64,000 bases of DNA from Deltaproteobacteria bacterium (GCA_035063765.1 JAPSFT010000006.1:186001-250000), one strand, 5' to 3'. Counted from the stretch's first letter, positions 1 to 9,315 are shown. Translations and numbers: made by a program. The notes: generated by a model not told the origin, from the sequence alone.

Positions 1-592
1 CGCGGCCACGGCACCAGCTTGCGCGCCTTGACGAAGAACTCCTCCGCCCGCGCCACGCGCACCACGGTCTGGGTCGAGCCGTAGGTCGGGATGCCCGTCG
101 CGGCGCAGACGGCGTGGATCGAGTGGATGCCCGGGTTCTCGAGCGCATGGCAGACCGCGATGTCGAGCGTCGTGTGCATGTAGGCGGCCGAGGGAGCCAG
201 CAGGAGGCCGGCCTTCGCAAAGGCGGCACCGTAGTCGCGCGCGATCGGGAGCACGAATTGCTGCTCGCCGGTGGTGTCGAGGTAGTGGACGCCGGCCTGG
301 AGGCAGGCCTTCACCACGGTCTCGCCGTAGAGCTCGAAGGGGCCGACGGTGTTGCAGACGACCCGAGATCCCTCGAAGAGACGCGCCAGCGCATCGGTCT
401 CGTGCGGAACCACCGCCACCTCGTGGTCCGCGGTCTCGATGCCCGGCACCTTGTCGAGCGCGGCTTCGATGCGCGCCTTGTCGCGGCCGGCCGCGATGAA
501 GGGGAGCTGGAGGTCGCGCAGGAACTCGCAGACGATACGGCCGGTGTATCCGCTGGCACCGTAGACGACGACGGGACGCTTCTGGCTCATGG
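1..592 (-). CDS. Saccharopine dehydrogenase-like NAD(P)-binding oxidoreductase (3' end outside window)
   Basis: The gene reads leftward from an ATG at 592 and runs off the window edge, so only about 197 N-terminal residues are visible. They start MSQKRPVVVYGASGYTGR, a Rossmann dinucleotide-binding loop, and continue with VCNTVGPFELYG and YLDTTGE, a pattern typical of the saccharopine dehydrogenase / trans-acting enoyl reductase family. Members act on varied substrates, including lipid intermediates, so the substrate cannot be named. The gene lies 47 bases after an acyl-CoA dehydrogenase gene in the same direction, with a thiolase beyond it. A role in lipid metabolism is therefore an inference from context. 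Confidence 0.8.
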
Positions 593-639
593 GGGGCTCC
601 TGTCCGGATCGGGAAGAGGCGAGCTGCGGTCGTCGGGAA

Positions 640-1911
640 TCAGCGTGCGCGGCTCTGGTACTCGCGGCTCAGCCAGCTGCCGGCGACGATCCCGAGGATC
701 GTGTTCTCGCCGTCCTCGATCAGCGCGGCGCGCGCGTCGCGCAGCAGCTTCTCGACGGGGTACTCCTTCGTGAGGCCGTTGCCGCCGAAGAGCTGGAGCG
801 CCTCGCTCGCGACCTCGAAGGCCATCTGGGTGCAGTGGATCTTCCCCGTCGCCGAAGCGAGAACGTGCGGGGCGCTCCCCCGGAGGTTGTAGCTGGTGAT
901 GCGCCGGGCCATCGCCCGAGCGGACTCGGTCTTCCGCCAGAGCTCGAACAGCCGGTGCCGCACCGACTGGTGCTGGATGATCGGCACCCCGCCCTGCCTT
1001 CGCTCGTGCGTGTAGGCGAGCGCGTGCTCGAAGGCGGCGCGGGCGACGCCCGTGAACACCGAGGACATCTCGAGCCCCGCGAAGGCGAGAACGCTGAAGA
1101 AGTTGGCATGGAAGCGATCGCGGTCGGCGAGCACGTACCTCGCGGGCACGCGCACGTGCTCGAAGAAGAGCTCGCCCTGCGGCAGCGGACGCTGGCCGAG
1201 CTTGTCGAGCGGCCGCCCGCGGCTCACGCCGGGCAGGTCGAGCGGCACCAGCAGCGCCATGCCGTGGATCGTGCCGTCTGGCCGGTGGAAGCCGTCGCCG
1301 TAGTCGGCGGCGACGTAGGCGAGCGCCGTCTCGGCGATCGGCGCGCCCGACACCCAGGCCGACGACTGGCCGTGCAGGACGACCTCGTCGCCCTGGACGC
1401 GAGCGACCAGGTTCCCCGCGTGGTGCCGGCTGCCCCTCTCGAGGGCGAAGCCCTCCATGTCCGCGACGTCGCTGCCGCGGTCCGGCTGCGTAGCCAGCCA
1501 GCACCCGCGGCGTGCGCCGAAGACCTCGATCAGCTCCGGGTTGCCGCTGAGATGGGCAGCGAGCGCCGGGAAGGCGCCGGCGACGGAGAGGATCGTGAGT
1601 CCCGCGTCGCCCCACCCCATCTCCTCGGCGACGAGCGGCAGGAGCCGCGCCGCGACGGCGGGCTCCAGACCCGCTACCGCGAGCACCGAGATGCCGAGGT
1701 CGTCGAGCTGCTTCAGGAAGTCGAAGAGCGGCGAGCCATCGGCCACGACCTCGTCCGGCGTCATGCGGTCGAGCTTCGCCGCCACCGGGCGCATCACCTC
1801 GGCGGCGAAGCGATGCATCGTCTCGAGGACGTCGCGCTCCGCATCGCTGAGGTCGGCGTCGAGCCCGGTGCGCTCCAGCACGGGGAGGGGGATCTCGGTC
1901 AGGAACTGCAT
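640..1911 (-). CDS. Acyl-CoA dehydrogenase family protein
   Basis: This 423-residue protein is the normal length for a flavin-dependent acyl-CoA dehydrogenase, which introduces the alpha-beta double bond into acyl-CoA thioesters. The N-terminal helical domain covers roughly residues 20-130, the beta domain 130-250 and the C-terminal helical domain 260-410. The C-terminal segment ALQLFGGNGLTKEYPVEKLLRDAR is characteristic (FGGNG, then the LLRDAR helix), and IEDGEN occupies the place where many members carry the YEGTSE loop. The start MQFLTEIPLPV is preceded by a GGAG-like site. It probably forms one transcript with the thiolase upstream and the saccharopine-dehydrogenase-like gene downstream. 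Substrate chain length is unknown. Confidence 0.9.
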   Translation of the reverse strand: MQFLTEIPLPVLERTGLDADLSDAERDVLETMHRFAAEVMRPVAAKLDRMTPDEVVADGSPLFDFLKQLDDLGISVLAVAGLEPAVAARLLPLVAEEMGWGDAGLTILSVAGAFPALAAHLSGNPELIEVFGARRGCWLATQPDRGSDVADMEGFALERGSRHHAGNLVARVQGDEVVLHGQSSAWVSGAPIAETALAYVAADYGDGFHRPDGTIHGMALLVPLDLPGVSRGRPLDKLGQRPLPQGELFFEHVRVPARYVLADRDRFHANFFSVLAFAGLEMSSVFTGVARAAFEHALAYTHERRQGGVPIIQHQSVRHRLFELWRKTESARAMARRITSYNLRGSAPHVLASATGKIHCTQMAFEVASEALQLFGGNGLTKEYPVEKLLRDARAALIEDGENTILGIVAGSWLSREYQSRAR

Positions 1912-1965
1912 GGGAGACTCCTCGAGATCAGGCCGCGGCCACGCCGGCGGCGAGGGGAGAGGGGT

Positions 1966-3207
1966 TCAAGTCCGGTCCTCGCGGCCGAGCACCGTCACGC
2001 ACGCGGCCGCCTCCTCGATCCCGATGAGCCCGCCGCCGTTCTCGGCGACGGCGATGCGCGCGCCCGCGACCTGGCGCGGCCCCGCCTCGTGGCGGAGCTG
2101 GGTCACCAGCTCGTGGATCTGGCCGAGCCCGGTCGCGCCGAGCGGGTGCCCCTTGCACTCGAGCCCGCCCGAGGGATTCACGGGGATGCGACCGCCGAGC
2201 GCGGTGTCGCCCCGCACCGCGAGCTCCCCACCCTCGCCGAAGGCGCACAAGCCCAGGTTCTCGGCCTGGAGGATCTCGCCGACGGCGGTCGCGTCGTGGA
2301 CCTCGGCGACCGATACGTCGCCGGGCTCGATCCCCGCCGCCTCGTAGGCCTCGCGCGCGGCGAGGTGGCTGATCTGACGGTCCCACGCCTCGGGCTCACG
2401 GTCGGTCCCGCTGCGCAGCGCCGTCGCGAGCACGCGGACCGCGCGCCTGCGGCCGAAGCGGGGGAGGCCGCGCTCCGTGCAGAGCACAGCGGCTGCGGCA
2501 CCGTCGGTGAGCGGCGCGCACATGGCGACCGTGAGCGGGTCGACGACGGGCCGCGCGCCGAGCACCTCCGCGACCGTGAAGGGCTTGCGGTACTGCGCGC
2601 GCTCGTTGTGGACGGAGTGGCCGTGGTTCTTGGCGGCGACCGCCGCGATCTGCTCCCGCGTCGTGCCGAAGCGGCGCATGTGGAAGCGCGCGAGCGCGGC
2701 GTAGATCTCCATGAAGCGGCTGTGGCGGTCCGGTCTGGCGGCGCCGCTCGTGGCCTCGCCGCCGGAGAGCCGGCGCAGCGCCGCCAGGTTCTCCTCCACC
2801 GTGTGCACGTCCCAGCCGCTCTCGAACAGGCCGAAGGCCTTCGCACGGTCCCCGGTCACCATCTTCTCGGCACCCACCGCGAGCGCGATCTCGCCGCGCT
2901 CGGCCCGTAGCCAGTCGGCGGCGAGGTGGAAGGCCGTGCTCCCGCTCGCGCAGGCGTTCTCGACGTTCACGACCGGCACGCCCGCGATGCCGAGCGGCCG
3001 GAGGGCGACCTGCCCGCGCACAGCGTGCTGGCCCTCGTGATAGCCCTGGCCGCTGTTCGAGAAGAAGGCCGCACCGACGTCACGGACGTCACGACCTGCG
3101 TCGACCAGCGCCTCGAGGACGGCCTCGCGCGAGAGATCCTTGAGACTTCGCTCGGGATGGCGACCGAAGCGCGTCATGCCGACGCCAACGACGTAGATCG
3201 CGCGCAT
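1966..3207 (-). CDS. Thiolase family protein (SCP-x / acetyl-CoA acetyltransferase-like)
   Basis: A 413-residue thiolase-fold protein. The nucleophile motif ENACASGS places Cys86 at the expected position, and a second signature, GHPLGATG, lies near residue 353. The C-terminal cysteine that acts as base in classical degradative thiolases (CxGGG) is replaced here by ENGGG, as is common in the SCP-x-like lipid-transfer-associated branch. The family cleaves or forms 3-ketoacyl-CoA. The gene is followed after 54 bases by the acyl-CoA dehydrogenase, supporting a role in beta-oxidation of an unknown fatty or steroid-type acyl chain. A small zinc-finger-like ORF ends four bases before its start. Confidence 0.88.
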   Translation of the reverse strand: MRAIYVVGVGMTRFGRHPERSLKDLSREAVLEALVDAGRDVRDVGAAFFSNSGQGYHEGQHAVRGQVALRPLGIAGVPVVNVENACASGSTAFHLAADWLRAERGEIALAVGAEKMVTGDRAKAFGLFESGWDVHTVEENLAALRRLSGGEATSGAARPDRHSRFMEIYAALARFHMRRFGTTREQIAAVAAKNHGHSVHNERAQYRKPFTVAEVLGARPVVDPLTVAMCAPLTDGAAAAVLCTERGLPRFGRRRAVRVLATALRSGTDREPEAWDRQISHLAAREAYEAAGIEPGDVSVAEVHDATAVGEILQAENLGLCAFGEGGELAVRGDTALGGRIPVNPSGGLECKGHPLGATGLGQIHELVTQLRHEAGPRQVAGARIAVAENGGGLIGIEEAAACVTVLGREDRT

Positions 3208-3211
3208 GCGG

Positions 3212-3397
3212 CTACCTCACGAGACGCTCGAAGCACGAGATGCAGATCCCATGGGAGATCCCCGGCTTCGCTCCCTCCGCATCCTGCTCGCCCGTTCGCG
3301 AGCCACACCAGGCGCAGACGGTCCTCGGCTGGTCGGGAGGGAATCCATCGTCGCGACGACCCTCGTCTCTCGCGTGGGGAAGGGATCGCAGCTGCAT
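3212..3397 (-). CDS. Small cysteine-rich (CxxC ... HGICxxC) protein
   Basis: A 61-residue reading frame from the ATG at 3397. Its second half contains RTVCAWCGSRTGEQ and then ISHGICISCFERLV. This CxxC plus SHGICxxC pattern is familiar from the short linker or zinc-finger-like segment found between sensor domains in many PAS/GAF histidine kinases and response regulators, usually CASCKxIRD...SHGICPEC. Here it stands almost alone, without a sensor or kinase. A GGAG lies 13 bases before the ATG. The stop is four bases before the thiolase start, suggesting co-transcription. Function unknown; metal or haem binding by the four cysteines and the histidine is an inference. It could also be the remnant of a larger sensor protein. 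Confidence 0.5.
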   Translation of the reverse strand: MQLRSLPHARDEGRRDDGFPPDQPRTVCAWCGSRTGEQDAEGAKPGISHGICISCFERLVR

Positions 3398-3575
3398 CGA
3401 GGCCCCTGCTCCGAGGCACTCGATGATGGTGGATGCGGACGTTCGGGAAAGGCGGTGGGACGCCAGAGATTGGTCATTTGCCGCCACGCCGTTCCGTCGC
3501 GCGGCCGCCACCAGAGGGAGGACCGCGGCCATGACGGTCGCCGAGCGAGCTGCCCGCTTCGCGGGTACCCGCCAC

Positions 3576-4613
3576 CTAGTGGAGGCCGCGCGACGACTCC
3601 ATTCCGTTCTGGAGGCTTTGCCGGTAGCTCCCCGGCGCCATGCCGAACCAGCGTCGGCAGGCGCGGCTGAAGTTGGCAAGGTCGCCATACCCGAGCCGGT
3701 GACAGACCTCGCCGAGGTTCAGGTGGGGATCGCGCAGCAAGGTCTGGGCCGCCGAGCGGCGGTGATCGTCGAGGAGATCGCGATAGGTCGTGCGTTCGCT
3801 CCGGAGCCGCCGGATCAGCGTGCGCTGGGAGAGGTGGAGACGCGCGGCGGCCTCGGCCAAGGACAGGCCCGGGCTCCCGCTCGCTGCGATCAGCTGCTCG
3901 ACGCGCGCCACGATGCAAGCGTCGGAATCGAGCCGACGCGCCTGCGTCTCGATCTGGCGGAACGAGCTCGCGAACATGATCGGGTCGGCCATCGGGCTGG
4001 TGTGAGCGAGCCATCCAGATGGGATCGCGAGCGCCGTCTCCGGGGCGCCGAAATGGATACGCCCGCGAAAGCACCTGGCGTACTCTGCAGCGTAGGCTGG
4101 TGCGGGATAGACGAAACGGATCGTCGCCTCGTCCATCGCCCGTCCCAACACGAACTCCACGAGGCCCTGCAAGCTCAGGAACAGCATCTCGAGCAGGGGG
4201 GTGCGCTCGTCGTCGGCGAGGGTGGCCCGCTCTTCGACGCGGAGGACGAAGCGCTCCTCCGCCTGGTGCGACCGTAGCCGGAAGTAGGGAACCCGGACGT
4301 GGGCGAACCGCTCCAGCACGGCGAGCCCTTCGGCCAGCGTCGGCGCGCTCCACGCGGCGAAGCCGACGGCACCGTGCGTTGCGGGTACGAAGCGTGCACC
4401 CACCCGAAGCGCCCAGTCCGGCGCTTGCACGGCGTTGAGGTTGCGGATCTGACGCAGCTGCTGCCCCAGGGTGATCTCGGCGCCCGGCTCCACTCCTTGG
4501 ACCCCGGTTCCCTCCAGGAGCGCAGTACGCATCGTGGCCGACACACCGAACTCACGCAGCATGAGCTCGAAGTACGTGCTCGGCATGGGAAGGGTCTCGG
4601 TGGCCGTTCGCAA
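3576..4613 (-). CDS. AraC family transcriptional regulator with Arabinose_bd-type N-terminal domain
   Basis: A 345-residue regulator. Residues about 20-210 form the N-terminal ligand/dimerisation region of the arabinose_bd type (PF12625), and residues about 240-335 form the double helix-turn-helix AraC DNA-binding domain, with LSLAEAAARLHLSQRTLIRRL and later LGEVCHRLGYGDLANFSRACRRWFG. The ending FGMAPGSYRQ is the usual AraC C-terminus. The gene is divergent from the DUF1329-DUF1302 pair, with 275 bases between the start codons, and is the natural candidate regulator of that pair. The inducer is unknown; relatives often sense fatty acids, amino acids or aromatic compounds. Confidence 0.9.
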   Translation of the reverse strand: MRTATETLPMPSTYFELMLREFGVSATMRTALLEGTGVQGVEPGAEITLGQQLRQIRNLNAVQAPDWALRVGARFVPATHGAVGFAAWSAPTLAEGLAVLERFAHVRVPYFRLRSHQAEERFVLRVEERATLADDERTPLLEMLFLSLQGLVEFVLGRAMDEATIRFVYPAPAYAAEYARCFRGRIHFGAPETALAIPSGWLAHTSPMADPIMFASSFRQIETQARRLDSDACIVARVEQLIAASGSPGLSLAEAAARLHLSQRTLIRRLRSERTTYRDLLDDHRRSAAQTLLRDPHLNLGEVCHRLGYGDLANFSRACRRWFGMAPGSYRQSLQNGMESSRGLH

Positions 4614-4888
4614 CTCGCCGTCCGTCCCCGCCCGTCCTCGCCCCCCCGGTCGGGCGCAATGGCCGTAAGGTAGCGAAAGTCGGTCCCGATCGCGGCGATC
4701 CTCCCGGCGAACCGACGAGACGCTTCGGCTGCCTGCCCGCCAACGGGCGCGAAATGACCAGCGTTTGGCGTGTCGGCCACTTCTGTGCCCGCTCCCGGCG
4801 GGTCAGGATGGTCGGTCGCTCGAAGGCCCCATCTGCCCCCCCACCCGCATCGAGCTTCGCCGCCAGAGGTGGCACGAGGGAGCTTCCA

Positions 4889-6238
4889 GTGATCGAGGTT
4901 CAGCCTTCCCGCCGATCCCGAGCGAAGCGCGCGGCGCAGCCGCTTCGCATCGGGCTGGCCGCGCTCGCCGTCGTCTCTGCGTTCGGGGCGCCGGCGGGTG
5001 ACGCCGAGGACGATGCCACGACGCAGCCCGCTCTCCGCGAGGGAGAGGTCATCGGCTTCGAGCAGGTGGATCGACTCCGCCCCTACCTTCCCGTCGAGCT
5101 GTGGCCCCACAAGGACTTCTTCTTCTACGAGGGCATGCAGCTCGAGATCGGCCCCGCCTTCCGCGACTACTCGCCTGCTGCCGTCTACCAGGAGGCGACG
5201 ACACGGAACCGCGGCAAGTCCAGCATCGGGCCGGACGGGAGTCTCGAGGGCTACGTCGCCGGCCAGCCCTTCCCGATGGACGAGATCGACTGCCAGGGCG
5301 ATCCGCAGGCCGGCGTCAAGGTCGCCTGGGACCTCGACCGGCGCTGGGAGGGCGCCGGCGTGTCCGGCCACGCCTACTACAGCTACTGGGATCGCGGCGA
5401 GGAGCTGCCGCTCTACTACGAAGGGACGGCACGCAACATCTGGCTCTCCGGGCGTCCCGAGCCCCAGTACGCCGACCAGGGCGGGGACCTCTTCCGCGGC
5501 GAGAAGCGCAAGCTCGCCTACGGCGTGGAGGTGCTGGCTCCCTACGACGCGAAGGGCATCGCGCTCATCAACTACCGCTACAAGTCCTCGCAGGGCCCGC
5601 TCGCCCAGGCGCGCAACGACGACACCTGGGTGTATGTGCCGACCCTGCGTAGGGTACGGCGCATCTCGACGGCGCAGCGCACCGATGCCGTCTCGGGCAC
5701 CGACTTCACCTTCGACGACTTCGGCGGCTTCTTCGGCGTCGTGCCCCAGTACGAATGGCAGTGCCTAGGCCGGATGGACATCCTCGCCCCGGTCAACTCG
5801 AAGGTCCGGGCGTACCCCTACGCGAAGAACCACAACTTCGGCCCGTACGGCCTCTCGATGGCGGACGACCGCTGGGAGCTGCGCAAGGCGATCAAGGTCC
5901 GACTCACGCCGAGGAACGCGGATCATCCCTACGCGCACAAGGACATCTACGTCGACGAGAACACGTCGGAGGCGCTCTACTCGTTCGCCTACGACCAGAA
6001 GGACGAGCTCTGGAAGATCATCTACCACAACAAGCGCTGGAGCGAAGACCACGACCGCTACAAGGCCTGGGAGGGTGTTCCAGAGCCGCGCGACAGCGTG
6101 AATGTCGCTGACGTCGTGATCAACGTGCAGACCGGAACCGGCAACCGCATCGAGTTCTGGGACGCGAACGGGACACCGCTGCCGGCCGGGAAGGCGCGCC
6201 AGTACATCGACGTCGGCCGACTGACCCGCGGCCGCTGA
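4889..6238 (+). CDS. DUF1329 domain-containing exported protein
   Basis: I chose the GTG at 4889 because GAGGGA lies eight bases upstream and the product then starts with a basic region and a hydrophobic stretch (LRIGLAALAVVSAFGAPAGDA), a good signal peptide. The mature protein of about 420 residues matches DUF1329 throughout: KDFFFYEGMQ, LPLYYEGTARN, INYRYK and the repeated DDTWVYVPTLRRVRRIS, which resembles outer-membrane lipoprotein-sorting folds. An upstream in-frame ATG at 4754 gives a poor N-terminus. The stop is followed after 10 bases by a DUF1302 gene, the usual partner. The pair is widely linked to the envelope and to hydrophobic substrates, but no biochemical function is assigned. 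Confidence 0.88.
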   Translation: MIEVQPSRRSRAKRAAQPLRIGLAALAVVSAFGAPAGDAEDDATTQPALREGEVIGFEQVDRLRPYLPVELWPHKDFFFYEGMQLEIGPAFRDYSPAAVYQEATTRNRGKSSIGPDGSLEGYVAGQPFPMDEIDCQGDPQAGVKVAWDLDRRWEGAGVSGHAYYSYWDRGEELPLYYEGTARNIWLSGRPEPQYADQGGDLFRGEKRKLAYGVEVLAPYDAKGIALINYRYKSSQGPLAQARNDDTWVYVPTLRRVRRISTAQRTDAVSGTDFTFDDFGGFFGVVPQYEWQCLGRMDILAPVNSKVRAYPYAKNHNFGPYGLSMADDRWELRKAIKVRLTPRNADHPYAHKDIYVDENTSEALYSFAYDQKDELWKIIYHNKRWSEDHDRYKAWEGVPEPRDSVNVADVVINVQTGTGNRIEFWDANGTPLPAGKARQYIDVGRLTRGR

Positions 6239-6248
6239 GGCCACGACC

Positions 6249-9149
6249 ATGCCTTGGAGCCGGATCGTTTCGGGGGCGACGGCGTGCGTCTGGTTCGCGG
6301 CCGCTGCGAGTCTCGCGGCCGAGGAGTCCGCGCTCGTCTCGCCGGACCAGGGTCGCTTCGAGATCCACGGCAGCATGGAGTACCAGCTGCGCATGCTGGC
6401 CGACGGGTTCGAGCCGGCGCGTGCCTACCTGAGTCAGTCGGCGCTCGTGCTGAACGTCGAGCCCGTCGCGGATCTCGTGACCGGGGGCTGGGGGCCGATC
6501 GAGCTGCTGACGGCCTTCGCGCGCCTCGAGGTGCGCTACGACTGCGTCTACAACGGCTGCGGCACGCTCGGTGCCGAGCGCATGTTCGGTGACAGCGCAC
6601 GCGTGTCGCCGGCACGGAATTGGGCGGATGCGACGACGCTCGAGCGCGTCGGACCCTACGACCTCCCCGGCCTCGGCATCCCGGTCCAGCACGTCCAGAA
6701 GAGCGACCTCGAGCTGCGCACGATCGTGGCGAACCCGGGCTTCGCGCCTGCCTTCGCGGTCGGCATCGATCCGGCGACCACCGCCGCCGCATTCGGTCCC
6801 GTCGAGGACGACCGCTTCTCGTGGAAGCGCATCCACGTGGCCGGCCAGGACGTCGCGCTGCCGCTCGGCCCCTGGCCCTACTCGATGAACATCGAGCCGA
6901 ACGGCGCGCTGCGACACGAGACGTCCACGACCCTGCCGCTGCCGCTGCGGCCGGCGACCGGCTCGCTCTACACGCCGTCGGCTGCGCTGCGCGAGGAGAA
7001 GCACCGTTTCGGCTCGTTCGACACCAACTTCGGCGAGCACGAGCTGGCCTGGAATCATGGCGCGAGCCAGAGCGAGACCTACGAGCTGAAGGAGGCCTAC
7101 CTCGACCTCGAGATGTTCGAATCGCGGCTCTGGATCCGCGCGGGCAAGCAGAACATCGTCTGGGGCAAGACGGAACTCTTCCGGACCACCGACCAGTTCA
7201 ACCCGATCGACCTGGCGCTCGCCTCGCTGCCGAGCCTCGAGGAGAGCCGCATCGCGCTGCTGTCGGTGCGCGGCACCTGGTCGTTCTACGACGTGGGCCC
7301 GCTCGAGGACCTGCGCCTCGAGCTGGCCGCGAACTTCGACCGCTTCGAGCCGATCGACCTGGGCCGCTGTGGCGAGCCCTATACGATCTGGCCGGTGTGC
7401 GCCATCTCGACGGGCCTGTGGGCGCACGGCACGACGGGGACGGGCGTCGCCGGGGTGGTGCACCCCCCGAACGGCTGGGACGACGTGAAGGGCGTCGAGG
7501 TGGGCGCCCGCGTCGAGTTCCGCTGGGACCGTTTCTCGTTCGCCTTGATGGACTTCTACGGCTACGAGGACGTCCCCACCGTCGAGCTCTTCAACGAGTA
7601 CCAGCGCAACGTGGACGTCCGGACCGGCCGGCCGCTCGATGCGGAGGGCCGACCGCTCACGCCCGACAACGCCCTCGACTTCGCGAGCGGCAACCGCCAG
7701 GCGTTCGACCTTGGCTGCAAGGCGTCGCTCGGCTTCGGGGAACGGGCGATGGACCGGCTCTTCCCGGGGAACTCCATCGATCTGAGCGGTCGCTGTCTGG
7801 GCGACCTCCTGAACCTGCAGGAGGACCTGGTGCTGGGACTCACGGTGCCGGAGGCAGTCGGGGGGTTGCTCGCCGGGCAGCCGACCGCCAACGGGCTGGG
7901 CCACGTTCTCCAGACGGTGCTGGAGATCCCCGCGGACCAGCAGGTGGACCTCGTCCCCCTGAACCGGGACCCGAACGACGGTCCAGGGGCCGGCCTGCTC
8001 CCGCTGGACTCGCTGAGCTTCCACCTGACCGACGAGCAGGAAGCGCTCCTGGGCTGCGGTCCGTTCTACGCCACCAACTGCGACACCGACGGGATCGACT
8101 TCTTCAACGCCGAGGCGAGCGTCGTCCTCCAGTCGTTTCCCGGGCTCGGGGAGAATCCCGTTGCGACCCGCTTCGAGGACGGGCGGCTCTACATCCTCCC
8201 CGGGGCGCGAGGGCCCGGCGACCCGAGCTACGACCCGCTCGCCGACGGCTGCACAGGGCCCGGCGACTCCCCTGATTGCGTTGCGGCGCATCCCCTCCTC
8301 GACCCGCGCACGGGGCAGCTCTTCGCCAGCGAGATGGCCGCCCTGTCGTACAACGTCGCGGTGACGCTCGCGGTGCTCGGGATCGCAGAAGGCGACGAGA
8401 AGTGCCAGCTCACCGATCTCGAGACGTGCGCTGCGATCCGGGCGCTGGTGGCGCTCTCGGGCTCGAGGCGCCCCGAGGTGCGCGCGGGCGGCAATGGCCG
8501 CTTCGGCCGCCGTGACTGGGGCTGGCACGGCGGCGGCGAGGCCGCGCTCGTCTATCCGAAGCGCAACGTGCTCGGCCTCTCCGTCGACTTCGCGGAGGAC
8601 CGGACGCGCTCGGCCTGGAGCCTCGAGTTCACCTGGATCGACGGCACGCCGTTCGCAAGCAACCAGTCGGCAGACGGGAACCAGCGGGCGGACACGTTCA
8701 ACCTGACCGTCTCGGTCGACCGGCCGACCTTCATCGATTTCCTGAATCCGAATCGGACCTTCTTCCTCAACAGCCAGCTCTTCGTCCGCTACGTCCCGGA
8801 CCACGACTCGAGCTTCGACACCGACGGGCCGCTCTCCCTGCTCGGCACGCTCGCGATCGCCACCGGCTACTACCAGGACCGGCTGCTCCCGACCCTGGTC
8901 TTCGTCCACGACGTGGGGTCCTCCTCCGGAGGAGTGATCGGCCAGGTCACCTACCGGTTCGACGAGGCCTTCTCCGCGACGGTCGGCGCGCTCGCCTTCT
9001 ACGGCAGCCCCGACGACAACCGCCTGCCGCGCCATCCCATCGCGCTCCCCGATGCGACGAGCGACTTCGACACGCGCACCCGCTTCGACGGGCTCTCGGC
9101 GATCGCGGAGCGCGAAGAGCTGTTCCTGAGGCTGCGCTGGACCTTCTGA
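6249..9149 (+). CDS. DUF1302 family outer-membrane protein, large and cysteine-paired
   Basis: A 966-residue protein with a signal peptide (SGATACVWFAAAASLAAEE) and alternating, aromatic-rich segments through to a terminal RLRWTF, the classic final beta-strand ending in Phe of an outer-membrane barrel. LWIRAGKQNIVWGKTELFR is a DUF1302 hallmark. Family members from Pseudomonas are nearer 600 residues. The extra length lies mainly between residues 480 and 760. Closely spaced cysteine pairs occur near residues 99/104, 374/384, 603/611, 668/677 and 719/727, suggesting disulphides in external loops. It is co-directional with the DUF1329 gene and probably under the divergent AraC regulator. A transport or envelope role is inferred from the barrel. 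Confidence 0.85.
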   Translation: MPWSRIVSGATACVWFAAAASLAAEESALVSPDQGRFEIHGSMEYQLRMLADGFEPARAYLSQSALVLNVEPVADLVTGGWGPIELLTAFARLEVRYDCVYNGCGTLGAERMFGDSARVSPARNWADATTLERVGPYDLPGLGIPVQHVQKSDLELRTIVANPGFAPAFAVGIDPATTAAAFGPVEDDRFSWKRIHVAGQDVALPLGPWPYSMNIEPNGALRHETSTTLPLPLRPATGSLYTPSAALREEKHRFGSFDTNFGEHELAWNHGASQSETYELKEAYLDLEMFESRLWIRAGKQNIVWGKTELFRTTDQFNPIDLALASLPSLEESRIALLSVRGTWSFYDVGPLEDLRLELAANFDRFEPIDLGRCGEPYTIWPVCAISTGLWAHGTTGTGVAGVVHPPNGWDDVKGVEVGARVEFRWDRFSFALMDFYGYEDVPTVELFNEYQRNVDVRTGRPLDAEGRPLTPDNALDFASGNRQAFDLGCKASLGFGERAMDRLFPGNSIDLSGRCLGDLLNLQEDLVLGLTVPEAVGGLLAGQPTANGLGHVLQTVLEIPADQQVDLVPLNRDPNDGPGAGLLPLDSLSFHLTDEQEALLGCGPFYATNCDTDGIDFFNAEASVVLQSFPGLGENPVATRFEDGRLYILPGARGPGDPSYDPLADGCTGPGDSPDCVAAHPLLDPRTGQLFASEMAALSYNVAVTLAVLGIAEGDEKCQLTDLETCAAIRALVALSGSRRPEVRAGGNGRFGRRDWGWHGGGEAALVYPKRNVLGLSVDFAEDRTRSAWSLEFTWIDGTPFASNQSADGNQRADTFNLTVSVDRPTFIDFLNPNRTFFLNSQLFVRYVPDHDSSFDTDGPLSLLGTLAIATGYYQDRLLPTLVFVHDVGSSSGGVIGQVTYRFDEAFSATVGALAFYGSPDDNRLPRHPIALPDATSDFDTRTRFDGLSAIAEREELFLRLRWTF

Positions 9150-9250
9150 GCCGGCGTGCGGCGCCGGGCCGTCCTCGGGAGCACCCCCTTCTCTCGCAGA
9201 CGCGTCCTGCCGGGGATCGCTCCCGCCGCCAGGCCTCGGCGAGGAGCGCG

Positions 9251-9270
9251 AAGACAGCGGGGCTGTCCTT
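9251..9270 (+). terminator. Possible terminator hairpin after the DUF1302 gene
   Basis: GACAGC and GCTGTC (9253-9258 and 9262-9267) form a six-base stem with a GGG loop, extended by an imperfect AAG/CTT pairing, and are followed by a T/A-rich stretch. It lies about 100 bases after the DUF1302 stop codon. The stem is short and the T-run is broken, so this is a weak call. Confidence 0.25.
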
Positions 9271-9300
9271 CAGAATATTTGAACTTCTAGACTATTTATA

Positions 9301-9315
9301 TATCCCCTGGGGATA
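9301..9315. promoter_or_regulatory. 15-bp perfect palindrome, candidate operator
   Basis: TATCCCC, a single T, then GGGGATA form a perfect dyad in the AT-rich island upstream of the PF10118 hydrolase gene. An odd-length dyad with a one-base centre and no loop suggests a protein-binding site rather than an RNA hairpin. The octamer GAACTTCT occurs on both sides of it, at 9281-9288 and 9329-9336. The binding protein is unknown; the TetR regulator at 10460 is one candidate. Confidence 0.4.

Noticed and set aside
589-2910. A long plus-strand frame opposite the acyl-CoA dehydrogenase and thiolase genes
   Set aside because: Shadow frame; the minus strand holds two well-conserved enzymes with correct active-site motifs.
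6120-9035. A long minus-strand open frame opposite the DUF1302 gene
   Set aside because: Low-complexity Arg/Glu/Val-rich translation without domains; the plus strand encodes a signal peptide and a beta-barrel.
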